This document shows positions 1 to 8,845 of a DNA stretch of 64,000 nucleotides, in pieces. The position numbers were made by a program, and so were the translations under genes. The DNA lies in NCBI GenBank assembly GCA_948468385.1, contig CAOKHZ010000018.1:1-64000 (forward strand). The letters are read 5' to 3'. Source of the DNA: an uncultured Faecalicatena sp. (GTDB lineage Bacteria > Bacillota > Clostridia > Lachnospirales > Lachnospiraceae). Below the pieces are notes generated by a model. That model saw only the letters and a program-made list of their open reading frames with translations, was not told the DNA's origin and did no database searches. How positions within the stretch are numbered: the stretch's first letter is position 1; every line of letters begins with the position of its first letter.

Positions 1-69
1 GCAATCCTCAAGAAATGCGGGGAAATGCTTTGTTTTGCGGGGATAATTGCTCATTTACTTGATTTTTAA
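1..69 (+). CDS. C-terminal tail of an unidentified protein (partial)
   Basis: Frame 1 is open from the window edge to a TAA at 67-69, giving about 22 residues that end in GIIAHLLDF. It overlaps the beginning of the HypB-like gene by 11 or 23 bases, depending on which TTG that gene uses. Such an overlap fits translational coupling of an upstream operon member. The tail is too short to assign; I do not recognise the family, and it could be a chance open frame. Confidence 0.3.
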   Translation, partial: AILKKCGEMLCFAGIIAHLLDF

Positions 70-694
70 GGATAATAATAAACAGGCGGATGAGCTTCGT
101 AAAAAGCTAAAAGAAACAGGCGTGTTTCTTTTGAATTTAATGTCAAGTCCGGGGGCGGGGAAAACAACCACTCTTGGGCGGACAATCGAAGCATTGAAGG
201 ATGAGATAAAAATAGGTGTTATGGAGGCTGATATTGACTCCGATGTGGACGCACATACAATTGCGGGTTATGGGGCAAAAGTGATTCAACTGCATACAGG
301 GGGAATGTGTCATCTGGATGCAGGAATGACAGAAGATGGCATTAATGAGTTAGGAACAGAAGGTTTAGATCTTGTGATTCTTGAGAATGTAGGGAATCTT
401 GTATGTCCGGCTGAGTTTGATACAGGGGCTGTGAAAAATGCTATGATTCTTTCTGTTCCAGAGGGACATGATAAACCACTTAAATATCCTCTTATGTTCC
501 AGGTATGTGATGTTGTTCTTGTGAATAAGATTGATGTTTTGCCGTATTTTGATTTCAACATGGAGAAATGCATAGAATATGTACGTATGCGAAATCCGAA
601 AGCGCAGGTTATTCCAATTTGTGCGAGAACAGGAGAAGGCATGGAACAATGGATTACGTGGCTGAAGGAAGAAACCGCAGTGTGGAAGAAATAA
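47..694 (+). CDS. hypB: HypB-like nickel-insertion GTPase
   Basis: SIMIBI-class GTPase of the HypB type, which in known systems loads nickel into [NiFe]-hydrogenase with HypA. The Walker A segment SSPGAGKTT lies near residue 35. The family segments GMCHLDAGM, ENVGNLVCPAEFD, DKPLKYP and the NKIDVLP specificity loop follow. The C-terminal ARTGEGMEQWITWL is also typical. There is no N-terminal metal-binding CXXCGC or His-rich stretch, as in many short Firmicute HypBs. An in-frame stop lies immediately upstream at 44-46, so the start must be TTG at 47 or TTG at 59, both with poor ribosome binding sites. No HypA or hydrogenase gene is visible here, so the client enzyme, if nickel-dependent, lies outside the window. 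Confidence 0.85.
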   Translation: MLIYLIFKDNNKQADELRKKLKETGVFLLNLMSSPGAGKTTTLGRTIEALKDEIKIGVMEADIDSDVDAHTIAGYGAKVIQLHTGGMCHLDAGMTEDGINELGTEGLDLVILENVGNLVCPAEFDTGAVKNAMILSVPEGHDKPLKYPLMFQVCDVVLVNKIDVLPYFDFNMEKCIEYVRMRNPKAQVIPICARTGEGMEQWITWLKEETAVWKK

Positions 695-717
695 TATAGT
701 AATGGTCTGATAAAGTC

Positions 718-1404
718 ATGGAAAAAGAAACTAAAAAAGAATTGTTAAAGGATAAATTTGTAGAAGAAATTACAAATGGTGTTATTTCAGGCAGGTATCC
801 GATTGGATCAAAACTTCCTCCAGAAAGGGAGCTGGCCTTAAAAATGGGAATTAGCCGGACTGTAGTGCGCAGTGGAATGGCTGAATTAGCTGCTAACGGT
901 GTGATTCGTCAGCTTGGGCGACAGGGCTGTGTAGTAGTAGACTACAGAGTAGATGGCCGTATGCCGATTGTAGATGCAATCTTGACTAGCGGAGGAGAAT
1001 TATCTAAGCAGATACTGGATGGTTACATTGGGGCAAGGATATTGGTTGAATCAGAGACAGCAAGGCTGGCAGCGCTCCATAGAAGCAATGATGACTTATA
1101 CCATATGTTTTTCATTATCCGGGAAGGTTACGAGGTTGAGGAGGGCGACATAAAAGCTTTGGCGAAACAGGAGTTCCGTTTTCACAAACAGATCGCAATC
1201 GCTTGTGGCAATGTCTTTTATCCCATTTTTATTAATTCGATGGAAAACACAGCTATTCGTTTGCTAGAGGAACTATATTGTAAAAATATGCGGAAACAGG
1301 ATATTTTAAAATTACAGGAGCAATTATATGAGGCAATACAAGAAAAGAATCCAGAGAAATCTGTCCAGGCGATGGAAAATATATTTTATCACAGGCGGCC
1401 ATAA
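718..1404 (+). CDS. GntR/FadR-type transcriptional regulator
   Basis: A 228-residue regulator. Its N-terminal winged helix (about residues 10-75) carries the GntR signature around KLPPERELA and SRTVVRSGMAEL. The all-helical FCD-like C-terminal domain (about 95-225) would bind a small carboxylated ligand and dimerise. It begins 23 bases after the hypB stop and lies just upstream of the flavoprotein/Fe-S operon, so it is the natural candidate to control it. A 7-bp-arm inverted repeat in front of that operon (1463-1481) could be its operator. The ligand is unknown. No strong ribosome binding site precedes the ATG, which fits translation as part of a longer transcript. Confidence 0.85.
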   Translation: MEKETKKELLKDKFVEEITNGVISGRYPIGSKLPPERELALKMGISRTVVRSGMAELAANGVIRQLGRQGCVVVDYRVDGRMPIVDAILTSGGELSKQILDGYIGARILVESETARLAALHRSNDDLYHMFFIIREGYEVEEGDIKALAKQEFRFHKQIAIACGNVFYPIFINSMENTAIRLLEELYCKNMRKQDILKLQEQLYEAIQEKNPEKSVQAMENIFYHRRP

Positions 1405-1462
1405 AGGCGGCTTGTTTTTTTAGGTTCTTTTTTAAGACCAACAGAGGGGTTTGGGTTTAAAA

Positions 1463-1481
1463 ACAGAACCATCAGTTCTGT
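1463..1481. promoter_or_regulatory. Inverted repeat, candidate GntR operator
   Basis: ACAGAAC and GTTCTGT are perfect 7-base arms separated by 5 bases. They lie 33 bases upstream of the first flavoprotein ATG and 60 bases after the regulator gene. The size and symmetry fit a dimeric winged-helix site. Assigning it to the neighbouring regulator is inference. Confidence 0.4.
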
Positions 1482-1513
1482 ACAAATATAAATTAAGAAA
1501 TGGAGGAGATGAC

Positions 1514-3049
1514 ATGGGGTTTTACAAAAAACATTATGATGTGGTCATCATCGGCGGAGCGTTGGGTGGAATGGCGGCGGCTCTGCAGCTTCAGGACAAA
1601 GGAGTGAAAGATATCCTCATTCTGGAGAAACATAACTTACCAGGAGGTTTGGCGACAGATTATGTTAGGGGTGGATTTGAAATGGAAGCTACCCTGCATG
1701 AAATGATGTCTATCGGGCCAAAAAGAAAAAGGCTGAAAGTAGGACAATTTTTTGATGATATGGGGGTGGATATTGACTGGATGCCTGTGCCGGAATGTTA
1801 TCGTATCGTATTGCCTGACTCAGATATTGATGTGCTTCTGCATGATGGATATAAACGGATGGCACAGGAAATTGATGCAGCCTGTCCGGGATGTTTCAAT
1901 AAGGTATATGAGTTGATGCGTCTGTGCCGCCGGGTATATGACAGTGTAAACACCTTGTCTGTAAAGCCCATGAGCAAAGTGCAAATGCTGCGTAAACACC
2001 CGGATTTTGTGAAGACTGCAGGCTATTCTGCAACTCAGGTTATTGATACATTTCAATTACCAAAGCGCGCAGTTGAAATGCTTACACCCTATTGGATTTA
2101 TGTGGGCGAACCTATGGATACGCTGCCTTTTACGATCTACGCTTTCCTAATGGCAGATTATTTTAGTGGTTCTTTTGTCTGTAGAGGGTTTTCTCATGAA
2201 ATCAGTTTGAAAATGCAGCATAAATGTGAAGAAAACGGGGCACAGTTTGAACTTCGGCAAGAAGTAGAGAAGATCCTTGTCAGGAATGGGAAAGTATACG
2301 GCGTCAGAACCCGCCGCGGGGATGAAATCCGCTGTGATTATGTAGTATCCAGTGCATATCCTAATAAGGTGTATACGCAGATGATAGAGCCTTTATCCGA
2401 AGTGCCGAAAGCTGCGATTAAAATGATCAACGGGCGGCGGTTGTCAGTCTGTCCGGTATCAGTGATGATGGTGATTGACGGCACGCCGAAAGAAAATGGA
2501 ATTATGAATTATTCTACGTTTTCTGGCGAAACAATGGATACAAATAAGATATGGAAGAACTATTCTAACCTGACAGAACCTTATAATTATATAACCACAA
2601 TCTGCTTGAACTTAGCCAATCCTAACTGCGTACCGCAGGGATATACACAGCTTTCTATTACTGCGTTGGTTCCGGTCGCTCCTTTTGAAGAAATCAAGGA
2701 AGAACAGTATCATGATTTAAAACGCCGACTGGCTTCGGAAATGATCGAAAGCTGCATTCAGGTCACTGGTGTCGATTTCCGTCACCGTATTACAGAAATA
2801 GAGGTATCGACACCTATGACGATCGCTCATTATGTAGGGGCCTGGAAGGGCAGTATTTACGGTTATTCGCATTCAATGGATGATCATGTGGTAGCAAGAC
2901 TGCAGATGAAAGAAGAAGACCGCTTCATACGGGGGTTAAATTTTGCCGGGGCTCATGGCATTTCTGGTAATGGGATGTCGCCTCAGATTACAAATGGACG
3001 GGCCGCGGCAAAAGAGATTTTAGAGGATATGGCGAAAAGGAGGGCATGA
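1514..3049 (+). CDS. Retinol-saturase/phytoene-desaturase-like FAD oxidoreductase (module 1)
   Basis: A 511-residue FAD protein of the CrtI/retinol-saturase superfamily. These enzymes oxidise or reduce C=C bonds in hydrophobic substrates. The N-terminal Rossmann dinucleotide motif is slightly non-standard (IIGGALGG, about residues 11-18), followed by the family segments LEKHNLPGGLATDY and GGFEMEATLHEM. The C-terminal FAD-contacting segment FAGAHGISGNGM is present. There is no signal peptide. The start is the ATG at 1514, preceded by GGAGG; an upstream in-frame ATG at 1451 has no such site. The gene is followed after one base by an FNR/2Fe-2S reductase, suggesting that electrons from NAD(P)H pass through that partner. 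The physiological substrate and direction are unknown. Confidence 0.8.
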   Translation: MGFYKKHYDVVIIGGALGGMAAALQLQDKGVKDILILEKHNLPGGLATDYVRGGFEMEATLHEMMSIGPKRKRLKVGQFFDDMGVDIDWMPVPECYRIVLPDSDIDVLLHDGYKRMAQEIDAACPGCFNKVYELMRLCRRVYDSVNTLSVKPMSKVQMLRKHPDFVKTAGYSATQVIDTFQLPKRAVEMLTPYWIYVGEPMDTLPFTIYAFLMADYFSGSFVCRGFSHEISLKMQHKCEENGAQFELRQEVEKILVRNGKVYGVRTRRGDEIRCDYVVSSAYPNKVYTQMIEPLSEVPKAAIKMINGRRLSVCPVSVMMVIDGTPKENGIMNYSTFSGETMDTNKIWKNYSNLTEPYNYITTICLNLANPNCVPQGYTQLSITALVPVAPFEEIKEEQYHDLKRRLASEMIESCIQVTGVDFRHRITEIEVSTPMTIAHYVGAWKGSIYGYSHSMDDHVVARLQMKEEDRFIRGLNFAGAHGISGNGMSPQITNGRAAAKEILEDMAKRRA

Positions 3050-3050
3050 A

Positions 3051-4244
3051 ATGAGCAAAATTAAAGTTGAAGGGTTCTTTCAGGATATCGGGGGAGCAGG
3101 CCGTGTCACAAAGTTAAGAAGAGAGAAGCACAAAGACGCTTCTGATATTCCGAATCCCAAAGATCCAATCAGAGAACTGGCAGACAGACTTCATCCCGGA
3201 GAGATAGAACTGCGTGTGGCTGATATACGAAATGCTTCTCCGACGGCGAAAACTTTTCGTTTTGAACCTGTGGACGGACATCTTCCGGTTTTTCAGCCGG
3301 GACAGTATGCAAGTTTTCGTCTTAATATAGGTAACAGCGTTTTGACGCGTCCTTATTCTATTTCTTCCGCTCCATATGAGGCACGGGGAGAGCATCCGTA
3401 TTTTGAAATTACGGTGCGATGTAATAGGCCATATTTTGTACCATCATGGCTTTTTGAGAATGTAAAGGTGGGAGATGTGCTGAAAGGCTCTCTGCCGTTT
3501 GGAAACTTTTATTATGAGCCGCTCAGAGATACAAAGAATCTGGTTGCCCTGGCAGGAGGGAGCGGTATCGCACCTTTTCATTCAATGGCGAAAGAGATTG
3601 CGTATGGCAAAATGAAAGGCTGCAATTTGACGGTATTATACGGTTCTATGAAGTCTGATGACATTATTTTACAACAAGAATTGAAAATAATTGAAAAAGA
3701 TTGCCCAGATGTGAAGGTAGTGCATGTTTTATCAGATGATGAAGCCTGGAATGGAGAGAAAGGATTTCTTTCCGGGAATCTGATTCGGAAATATTCCGGG
3801 GAGGATTCTACATATTTCTTCTGTGGGCCACTTCCCATGGCTCAGTTAATGGAGAAAGAATTGCAGTCATTGGGTGTTCCGAAGCGGCGATTTCGGTGTG
3901 ATGTGTTAAATAATCCGGCAAATGTAACGGCGCTTCCGGGATATCCAAAAGAGCATGAAGGAAAAACGTATAAGATTACTGTTCGCCGGGGAATAGAGGC
4001 AGATACTATTACAGCCAGCAGTAGTGAAAGTGTAGCTGTTGCCTTGGAACGGGCAGAAATTCCGGTGGATACACACTGCCGCAATGGTGAATGTGGTTAT
4101 TGCCGGGGACAACTATTAACAGGTGAGATTTTCGTTTCACCTATTGGTGACGGACGACGTCAAATGGATAAGGAGATGGGATGGTTTCATCCTTGTGCTT
4201 CCTGGCCGCTTAGCGATTTGGAAATTAAAATCCCCATTTTATAG
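3051..4244 (+). CDS. FNR-type flavin reductase with C-terminal 2Fe-2S ferredoxin domain (module 1)
   Basis: A 397-residue electron-transfer protein in three parts. Residues 1-60 form a short N-terminal extension. About 45-290 is an FNR-like FAD/NAD(P) domain with the flavin motif RPYSISS and the nucleotide-binding motif GGSGIAPFHSMA. The C-terminal domain, about 305-397, is a plant-type 2Fe-2S ferredoxin with CRNGECGYC and a distal Cys in HPCASWP. This order resembles phenol hydroxylase and vanillate demethylase reductases, but no oxygenase is present. It begins one base after the flavoprotein stop, with GGAGGG inside that gene's end. It likely passes NAD(P)H electrons to the flavoprotein. 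Confidence 0.85.
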   Translation: MSKIKVEGFFQDIGGAGRVTKLRREKHKDASDIPNPKDPIRELADRLHPGEIELRVADIRNASPTAKTFRFEPVDGHLPVFQPGQYASFRLNIGNSVLTRPYSISSAPYEARGEHPYFEITVRCNRPYFVPSWLFENVKVGDVLKGSLPFGNFYYEPLRDTKNLVALAGGSGIAPFHSMAKEIAYGKMKGCNLTVLYGSMKSDDIILQQELKIIEKDCPDVKVVHVLSDDEAWNGEKGFLSGNLIRKYSGEDSTYFFCGPLPMAQLMEKELQSLGVPKRRFRCDVLNNPANVTALPGYPKEHEGKTYKITVRRGIEADTITASSSESVAVALERAEIPVDTHCRNGECGYCRGQLLTGEIFVSPIGDGRRQMDKEMGWFHPCASWPLSDLEIKIPIL

Positions 4245-4263
4245 AAAAAAGGAGTGAGAAGAC

Positions 4264-5820
4264 ATGAAGCAATATGATGTGATAGTAATAGGAAGTGGTA
4301 CTGGCGGACTTTCAGCCGCGCTGACTTTAGCTCAGGCAGGGAAAAAGATTCTGTTGATTGAGCAGCATAATCTACCCGGTGGGTGCTCCACCAGTTTTGT
4401 AAGAGGACGGTTTGAATTTGACGCGACGCTGCACGAATTTTGTGGGATTGGGGAAGAGGGAAATTGGGGAGATACCGGGAAACTCCTGATGGATCAGTAT
4501 CGTCTGCCGATTAAGTGGTATGCTATTCCCGATATGTTCCGTGTAATAGGACGGGCGCGCAGCGGGAAACACTATGATGTGCGGATGCCGGTAGGGGTAG
4601 AGAACTGTATCCGGAAAATGGAAGAGACGGTTCCGGGTTCTGAAAAACCAATGAGGACTTTTTTTGCATTAGCTGAGGAGTGCAGTCAGGCAGCAAATTA
4701 TTTTTACCAACATATGGATCAGGTAGATTCGAAAGGGAATATCAAGACCAGTAAGCTATATTTCATGAAGCATTTTCCTAATTTCCTAAAAGTGGCTGAA
4801 CGACCTTATAATGAGGTTTTGCGAAGGATTGGTATGCCGGAGGATGCCATTGATATTCTTGGCACCTATTGGGCCTATATGGCACTGGGAGGGGACAAAA
4901 TCAGTTTCGTACAGATGGCATTCATGTTTTATTCCTATTGCAAGGATAAACCAGCCATCTGTGAATATAATGCGCATGGACTGGCAGTAACTGGAATAGA
5001 ACGGCTCCGTGAACTGGGGGCCGATGTTTGGCTGAATGTTCGAGGAGAAAAAGTGGTCAGTGATAAAGATGGGAACATACAAGGAGTACAAACCAGCGCA
5101 GGGTTTGTGTCTGCAAATTATGTAATTGCCAATATGAATCCTCAGACAGCTTATACTTCATTGTTGGATAAAAACATACGGATACCGGAGAGGGAAATTA
5201 AAAAAGCAAATGCTTCCATCCATTCCAGCCGTTTCTTGAATGTATATTTGGGATTAAATAAGAGTATTGAAGAATTGGGAATACAAGATTATGCCATATT
5301 TTTCCCACGAGAAATCAATTCGCCGCTGAATTTCGAGGAATCCTGCCATTTTGAGGGTAACTATTTCGGCGCGGCCGTTATTTACAATGTGGCCAGGCCG
5401 GATATCTCCCCTGAGGGAACCACTTTTATGGTGCTGACAATTGAGTATAATGCAGAGGTATGGGACAAATTCAGCCAACGGGAATATGTATCCAAAAAGC
5501 AAGAGGCTTTTAAAGGTATTCTGGATGCATTTGAGCAGGAAACAGGAATTGTTATTCACGACTGTATTGAAGAGATGGAAATTGCTACACCGTGGACTTT
5601 TGCTCATTTCCTGAATACTCCGCAAGGAAGCGTTTACGGTTATCAGTATACAGAGTGGGATACCATGCTGTCCCGTCTGATGATGATGCGTAAGGATCAG
5701 CCGATCAAGGGATTTAAAACATGCGGAGCCAGCGGTGCAAGAGGTGATGGGTATTCGCAGACATATTTCAATGGAAATGATATGGCGAACCTGATCTTAG
5801 AAGAAATGGAGGGAAGATAA
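4264..5820 (+). CDS. Retinol-saturase/phytoene-desaturase-like FAD oxidoreductase (module 2)
   Basis: A 518-residue paralogue of the protein at 1514-3049. It has the canonical dinucleotide motif VIGSGTGG near residue 8, then IEQHNLPGGCSTSFVRGRFEFDATLHE. The C-terminal FAD segment is CGASGARGDGYSQ. An AGGAGTGAG site lies a few bases before the ATG. The two paralogues differ throughout their middle domain, where substrate is expected to bind, so they probably act on different substrates or successive steps rather than being a recent duplication. It is followed immediately by its own reductase. No signal peptide or membrane segment is apparent. Confidence 0.8.
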   Translation: MKQYDVIVIGSGTGGLSAALTLAQAGKKILLIEQHNLPGGCSTSFVRGRFEFDATLHEFCGIGEEGNWGDTGKLLMDQYRLPIKWYAIPDMFRVIGRARSGKHYDVRMPVGVENCIRKMEETVPGSEKPMRTFFALAEECSQAANYFYQHMDQVDSKGNIKTSKLYFMKHFPNFLKVAERPYNEVLRRIGMPEDAIDILGTYWAYMALGGDKISFVQMAFMFYSYCKDKPAICEYNAHGLAVTGIERLRELGADVWLNVRGEKVVSDKDGNIQGVQTSAGFVSANYVIANMNPQTAYTSLLDKNIRIPEREIKKANASIHSSRFLNVYLGLNKSIEELGIQDYAIFFPREINSPLNFEESCHFEGNYFGAAVIYNVARPDISPEGTTFMVLTIEYNAEVWDKFSQREYVSKKQEAFKGILDAFEQETGIVIHDCIEEMEIATPWTFAHFLNTPQGSVYGYQYTEWDTMLSRLMMMRKDQPIKGFKTCGASGARGDGYSQTYFNGNDMANLILEEMEGR

Positions 5821-5821
5821 C

Positions 5822-7024
5822 ATGGCGGGAGAAATAAAACTAAAAGGATTTGGTGTAAAGGATATGCTCTATTTTTCCGGCAAACCAGCGGAGCGAGAGA
5901 AGTTTATCCAGAATACACCTGCAAAACCTCTGACGGAGCAGTATGAGACAAACCGTAAAGCGTCTGAGAGACATCCGGTTAAGCAACGATTTGTAATAAA
6001 GGATATTATTGACAGAGGGCAGGATGTTAAAAGTTTTGTATTTGAGAGTTTGGAGAACAGACTCCCTTCATTTTTCAGGGCAGGTCAGTATGTAGTAGTG
6101 CGTCAGATTATTGATGGAAAACTGATAGCTCGTCCAATTTCTATTTCTTCTGGACCTGAAGATGCCTTGAACGGTAAAATGGAGATTACAGTCAAGAGGA
6201 ACCCCAATGGATATATGAGCGGTTGGATTTTGGATCATTGGAAAAAAGGAGATGAAGTAGTAACCTCCGGACCGCAGGGAACTTTCTATTATGAAAAATA
6301 TCGTGATTGCCGGAATGTGGCCGCTGTATGCGGAGGCAGTGGTATTACACCGGTACTCTCCATGGCAAAGGCGATTGCCAGTGGCGATGAAGACTTTGAA
6401 TTGACGATCTTGTATGGCAGTCGGACACGAAAAGATATTTTGTTTGAGGCGGATTTTAAGAAAATCATGGAACGTACGAAAAAAGTCAAATTAATAAGTG
6501 TTCTGTCAGACGAAAAGTTGTCAGGTTATGAACAAGGGTTCGTTGGTGCAGACCTTATCCGCAAATATATGGGACAAAAGGAATTCAGTTTATTTGCTTC
6601 TGGACCACAGGGGATGTATCGATTTTTGGATCAGGAAGTGGAAAAACTGGGATTGGATGAAAAGCATTACAGGAAGGAAATCTTTGGTGCAAGCCATGAG
6701 CCGTGGAAAGAGGCGGGGTATCCGGCAGACGCCAGAAATCGGTATTTTCATGTTACGGTAAAAATGTGTGATAGAACTTATGATATAGAGGCGGACAGTA
6801 ATGAGACGCTTCTGGTGGCGTTTGAACGGGCCGGCGTAGCAGGACCTAACCGTTGCCGCGGTGGTATTTGCGGTTATTGCCGAAGCAAGCTGCTTTCTGG
6901 AGAAGTATTTATTCCTGAAGATACGGATGGGCGGCGTCAAGCAGATAAAGCATATGGATATATTCATCCTTGTGCTTCATTCCCGGTTTCTGATTTGGTG
7001 TTAGAAGTTCCGAACAATAAGTGA
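5822..7024 (+). CDS. FNR-type flavin reductase with C-terminal 2Fe-2S ferredoxin domain (module 2)
   Basis: A 400-residue paralogue of the 3051-4244 product with the same order: N-terminal extension, FAD domain (RPISISSG), NAD(P) domain (GGSGITPVLSMA) and C-terminal 2Fe-2S domain (CRGGICGYC plus the Cys in HPCASFP). It starts one base after the preceding stop and is the last gene of the operon; a GC-rich inverted repeat follows at 7044-7077. Its presence beside a second flavoprotein argues that each flavoprotein has a dedicated reductase. The donor preference, NADH or NADPH, cannot be read from the sequence. Confidence 0.85.
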   Translation: MAGEIKLKGFGVKDMLYFSGKPAEREKFIQNTPAKPLTEQYETNRKASERHPVKQRFVIKDIIDRGQDVKSFVFESLENRLPSFFRAGQYVVVRQIIDGKLIARPISISSGPEDALNGKMEITVKRNPNGYMSGWILDHWKKGDEVVTSGPQGTFYYEKYRDCRNVAAVCGGSGITPVLSMAKAIASGDEDFELTILYGSRTRKDILFEADFKKIMERTKKVKLISVLSDEKLSGYEQGFVGADLIRKYMGQKEFSLFASGPQGMYRFLDQEVEKLGLDEKHYRKEIFGASHEPWKEAGYPADARNRYFHVTVKMCDRTYDIEADSNETLLVAFERAGVAGPNRCRGGICGYCRSKLLSGEVFIPEDTDGRRQADKAYGYIHPCASFPVSDLVLEVPNNK

Positions 7025-7043
7025 TATAAAAAGTATAACTAAT

Positions 7044-7077
7044 CCTGCCGGAGAGAATAGGGAATCTGTCCGGCAGG
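7044..7077. terminator. Inverted repeat between convergent operons
   Basis: CCTGCCGGA and TCCGGCAGG are perfect 9-base arms with a 16-base loop, between the end of the flavoprotein operon and the convergent response regulator. No clear T-run follows on either strand, so terminator function is likely but not typical. Confidence 0.5.
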
Positions 7078-7130
7078 GGATTAAATGCGAGGAGAATCGC
7101 TGTATAGGCCAGGAATGAAAATATATTTAG

Positions 7131-7920
7131 TTAATCATTCTGTTTATCAAGGTATTGGGAAGGGGTACATCCAAAGTATTTTTTAAATGTAGTAGAAAAA
7201 TACGGATAATTGGAATAGCCTACCTGTGTAGCAACGGATACTACCGTACATTGGGAGGATTTCAATAAACGGGCTGCAAGTTCCATACGTTCTTGAATAA
7301 TCCATTTGCTGAGGTTGATATTTTTCTCTTTTTTTGAAGATTCGGTTTAAATAAATTGCATTTAAATAAAAATGAGCAGCCACTTGTGATACGTTCAGAT
7401 TCTCATCTCCCAGATTTTTTTGAATGTATTCTATGCATTCTGTTACTAGTTCCGCCGGACTTTTAAAGGGTATAGAAGGTTCCAGTTCATCTCTTTGGCT
7501 TTTAATCCCGTTTTCACCATATTTTTGAAGACGAAGGTTTTCGAGATGCTCTGTTCGGCGTTCTATAACCTTTTTTACATTTTCTCCTATATCTTCATAT
7601 TTGGCAGGAAGTAAAATATAATCCTGGCAATTGAGCGCGACAGCTTCCCTTGCATAGGAAAATTCTGCATGACAGGTAAGGAGAATGATATCAATATCAT
7701 ATCTTTGATTACGAATCCAGCGTATGAGAGAGATTCCGTTTTCACCAGGCATTTCAATATCACATAACAGAATATCTATTGTCTGTTTCAATAGGATATC
7801 CCGGCCTTCCTGTGCATTAAATGCAAGAAATACTTCGTCAATTCCGTATTTGTCCCATGAAATGATAGGCTTCATTGTTTGGTCTTCCACGACGGCGTCA
7901 TTTACAATCAATAGTTTCAT
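7131..7920 (-). pseudogene. YesN/AraC-type response regulator, frameshifted
   Basis: The N-terminal receiver domain reads normally (MKLLIVNDAV; phospho-acceptor Asp in LLCDIEMPG). The AraC-type DNA-binding domain begins in frame (LNVSQVAAHFYLNAIYLNRIFKK). At a run of seven A on the coding strand (T at 7329-7335) the reading frame is lost and the open frame ends at 7183 with unrelated residues. Skipping one base restores a perfect AraC C-terminus (NLSKWIIQERMELAARLL, then VGYSNYPYFSTTFKKYFG) ending at a TAA at 7131-7133. This is a one-base insertion in a homopolymer: a real mutation, a sequencing error, or slippage. It overlaps the kinase gene by 23 bases, as expected for a two-component operon. 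Confidence 0.8.
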
Positions 7921-8845
7921 AATAATCCTCCTCTTCCAGATTGCAGGGAATTGTGATTGTTATTGTGGTTCCTTTTTCTAGTTCAGAATCTATATGTAAA
8001 GAGGCTTTTTCTCCATAATAGAAATGCAGCCGGTTTACGGAATTACGAATTCCGACATGAGTTCCTTTTGATAGATGCGAAAAATTTTGAGAGTTGATTT
8101 GTTCCACTTGATCTGGCTCCATGCCGGGGCCGTCGTCAGAAATCTGGAAAGTGGCCGTACCGTCTTCATACTCTCCGAAGAAAACAATATGTATTGTATG
8201 CCCTTTTGTAAGAGTATGCTGTATGATATTTTCAATAAAATTATGAAATAGAAACGGCGGTATTCGCAGCAGGCTCAACACAGGATCAATCTGATAAGAG
8301 ATAGTAAATTCATCAGGATAGGATATCTGTGACACACATAAATATTTTTTTATTAGATTTAGTTCCTTTTCAAAATGTTCCAGATCTTTATCGCTTCGGA
8401 ACATATAGCGGAAGTAATCTGAAAGATATAAAATCAGCTCAGACGCCTGAGTAAGCTGAGAGGTCTGAGTCAATGCATACAACAGATTCATTGTGTTCTG
8501 AAGAAAGTGGGGACGAATCTGGAGTCGGAGATTATCAAGCTGAAGCTGATTGTATGCAAGTGCTTTATTTAGATTTTCAATACGCAATTTCTTGAGAGTA
8601 TAGGCCATATCATTAAATGAATCATACGCATAAGAAAATTCTGTTGAAGAAGCTTGTGAAGTAATGCGGTAGTCCTCATTTCCTGATTTCAATTCCGTGT
8701 GTGCGTAGTTCAAAACTTGAAGCGGGTGGGCAATTTCATGTTTGAAAAGCATATAAAGCAGCGGTATGATCGCAAGAAAAACCAGACACATAAGGCCAAT
8801 AAATATGGTTAAAAACGGAGTCTCTAATTCACTGTCCAATGTCAT
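7898..8845 (-). CDS. YesM/LytS-type sensor histidine kinase, N-terminus removed by IS
   Basis: The remaining 315 residues hold one membrane segment (about residues 11-33), a HAMP-like linker, the His-kinase motif IRPHFLQNTMN with its phospho-accepting His, an N-box (NFIENIIQH) and an ATP-binding G-box (ISDDGPGM). YesM-type sensors normally have about 250 more N-terminal residues with an extracellular sensor and a first membrane helix. These are missing because an IS element begins at 8836. The ATG of the remaining frame lies inside the IS terminal repeat, so native kinase sequence starts only after it. The sensor is probably non-functional. It is paired with the frameshifted regulator downstream. 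Confidence 0.8.
   Translation of the reverse strand: MTLDSELETPFLTIFIGLMCLVFLAIIPLLYMLFKHEIAHPLQVLNYAHTELKSGNEDYRITSQASSTEFSYAYDSFNDMAYTLKKLRIENLNKALAYNQLQLDNLRLQIRPHFLQNTMNLLYALTQTSQLTQASELILYLSDYFRYMFRSDKDLEHFEKELNLIKKYLCVSQISYPDEFTISYQIDPVLSLLRIPPFLFHNFIENIIQHTLTKGHTIHIVFFGEYEDGTATFQISDDGPGMEPDQVEQINSQNFSHLSKGTHVGIRNSVNRLHFYYGEKASLHIDSELEKGTTITITIPCNLEEEDYYETIDCK

Noticed and set aside
3051..7024. Ring-hydroxylating oxygenase reductase genes
   Set aside because: The domain order resembles oxygenase reductases, but no oxygenase component is nearby, the organism looks anaerobic, and each reductase is paired with a CrtI-like flavoprotein instead.
7329..7335. Programmed -1 frameshift at the A7 run in the response regulator
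   Set aside because: Restoring the AraC frame needs a +1 step (skipping one base), not the -1 slip typical of A-AAA-AAA, and no stimulatory structure is evident. A mutation or sequencing error is simpler.
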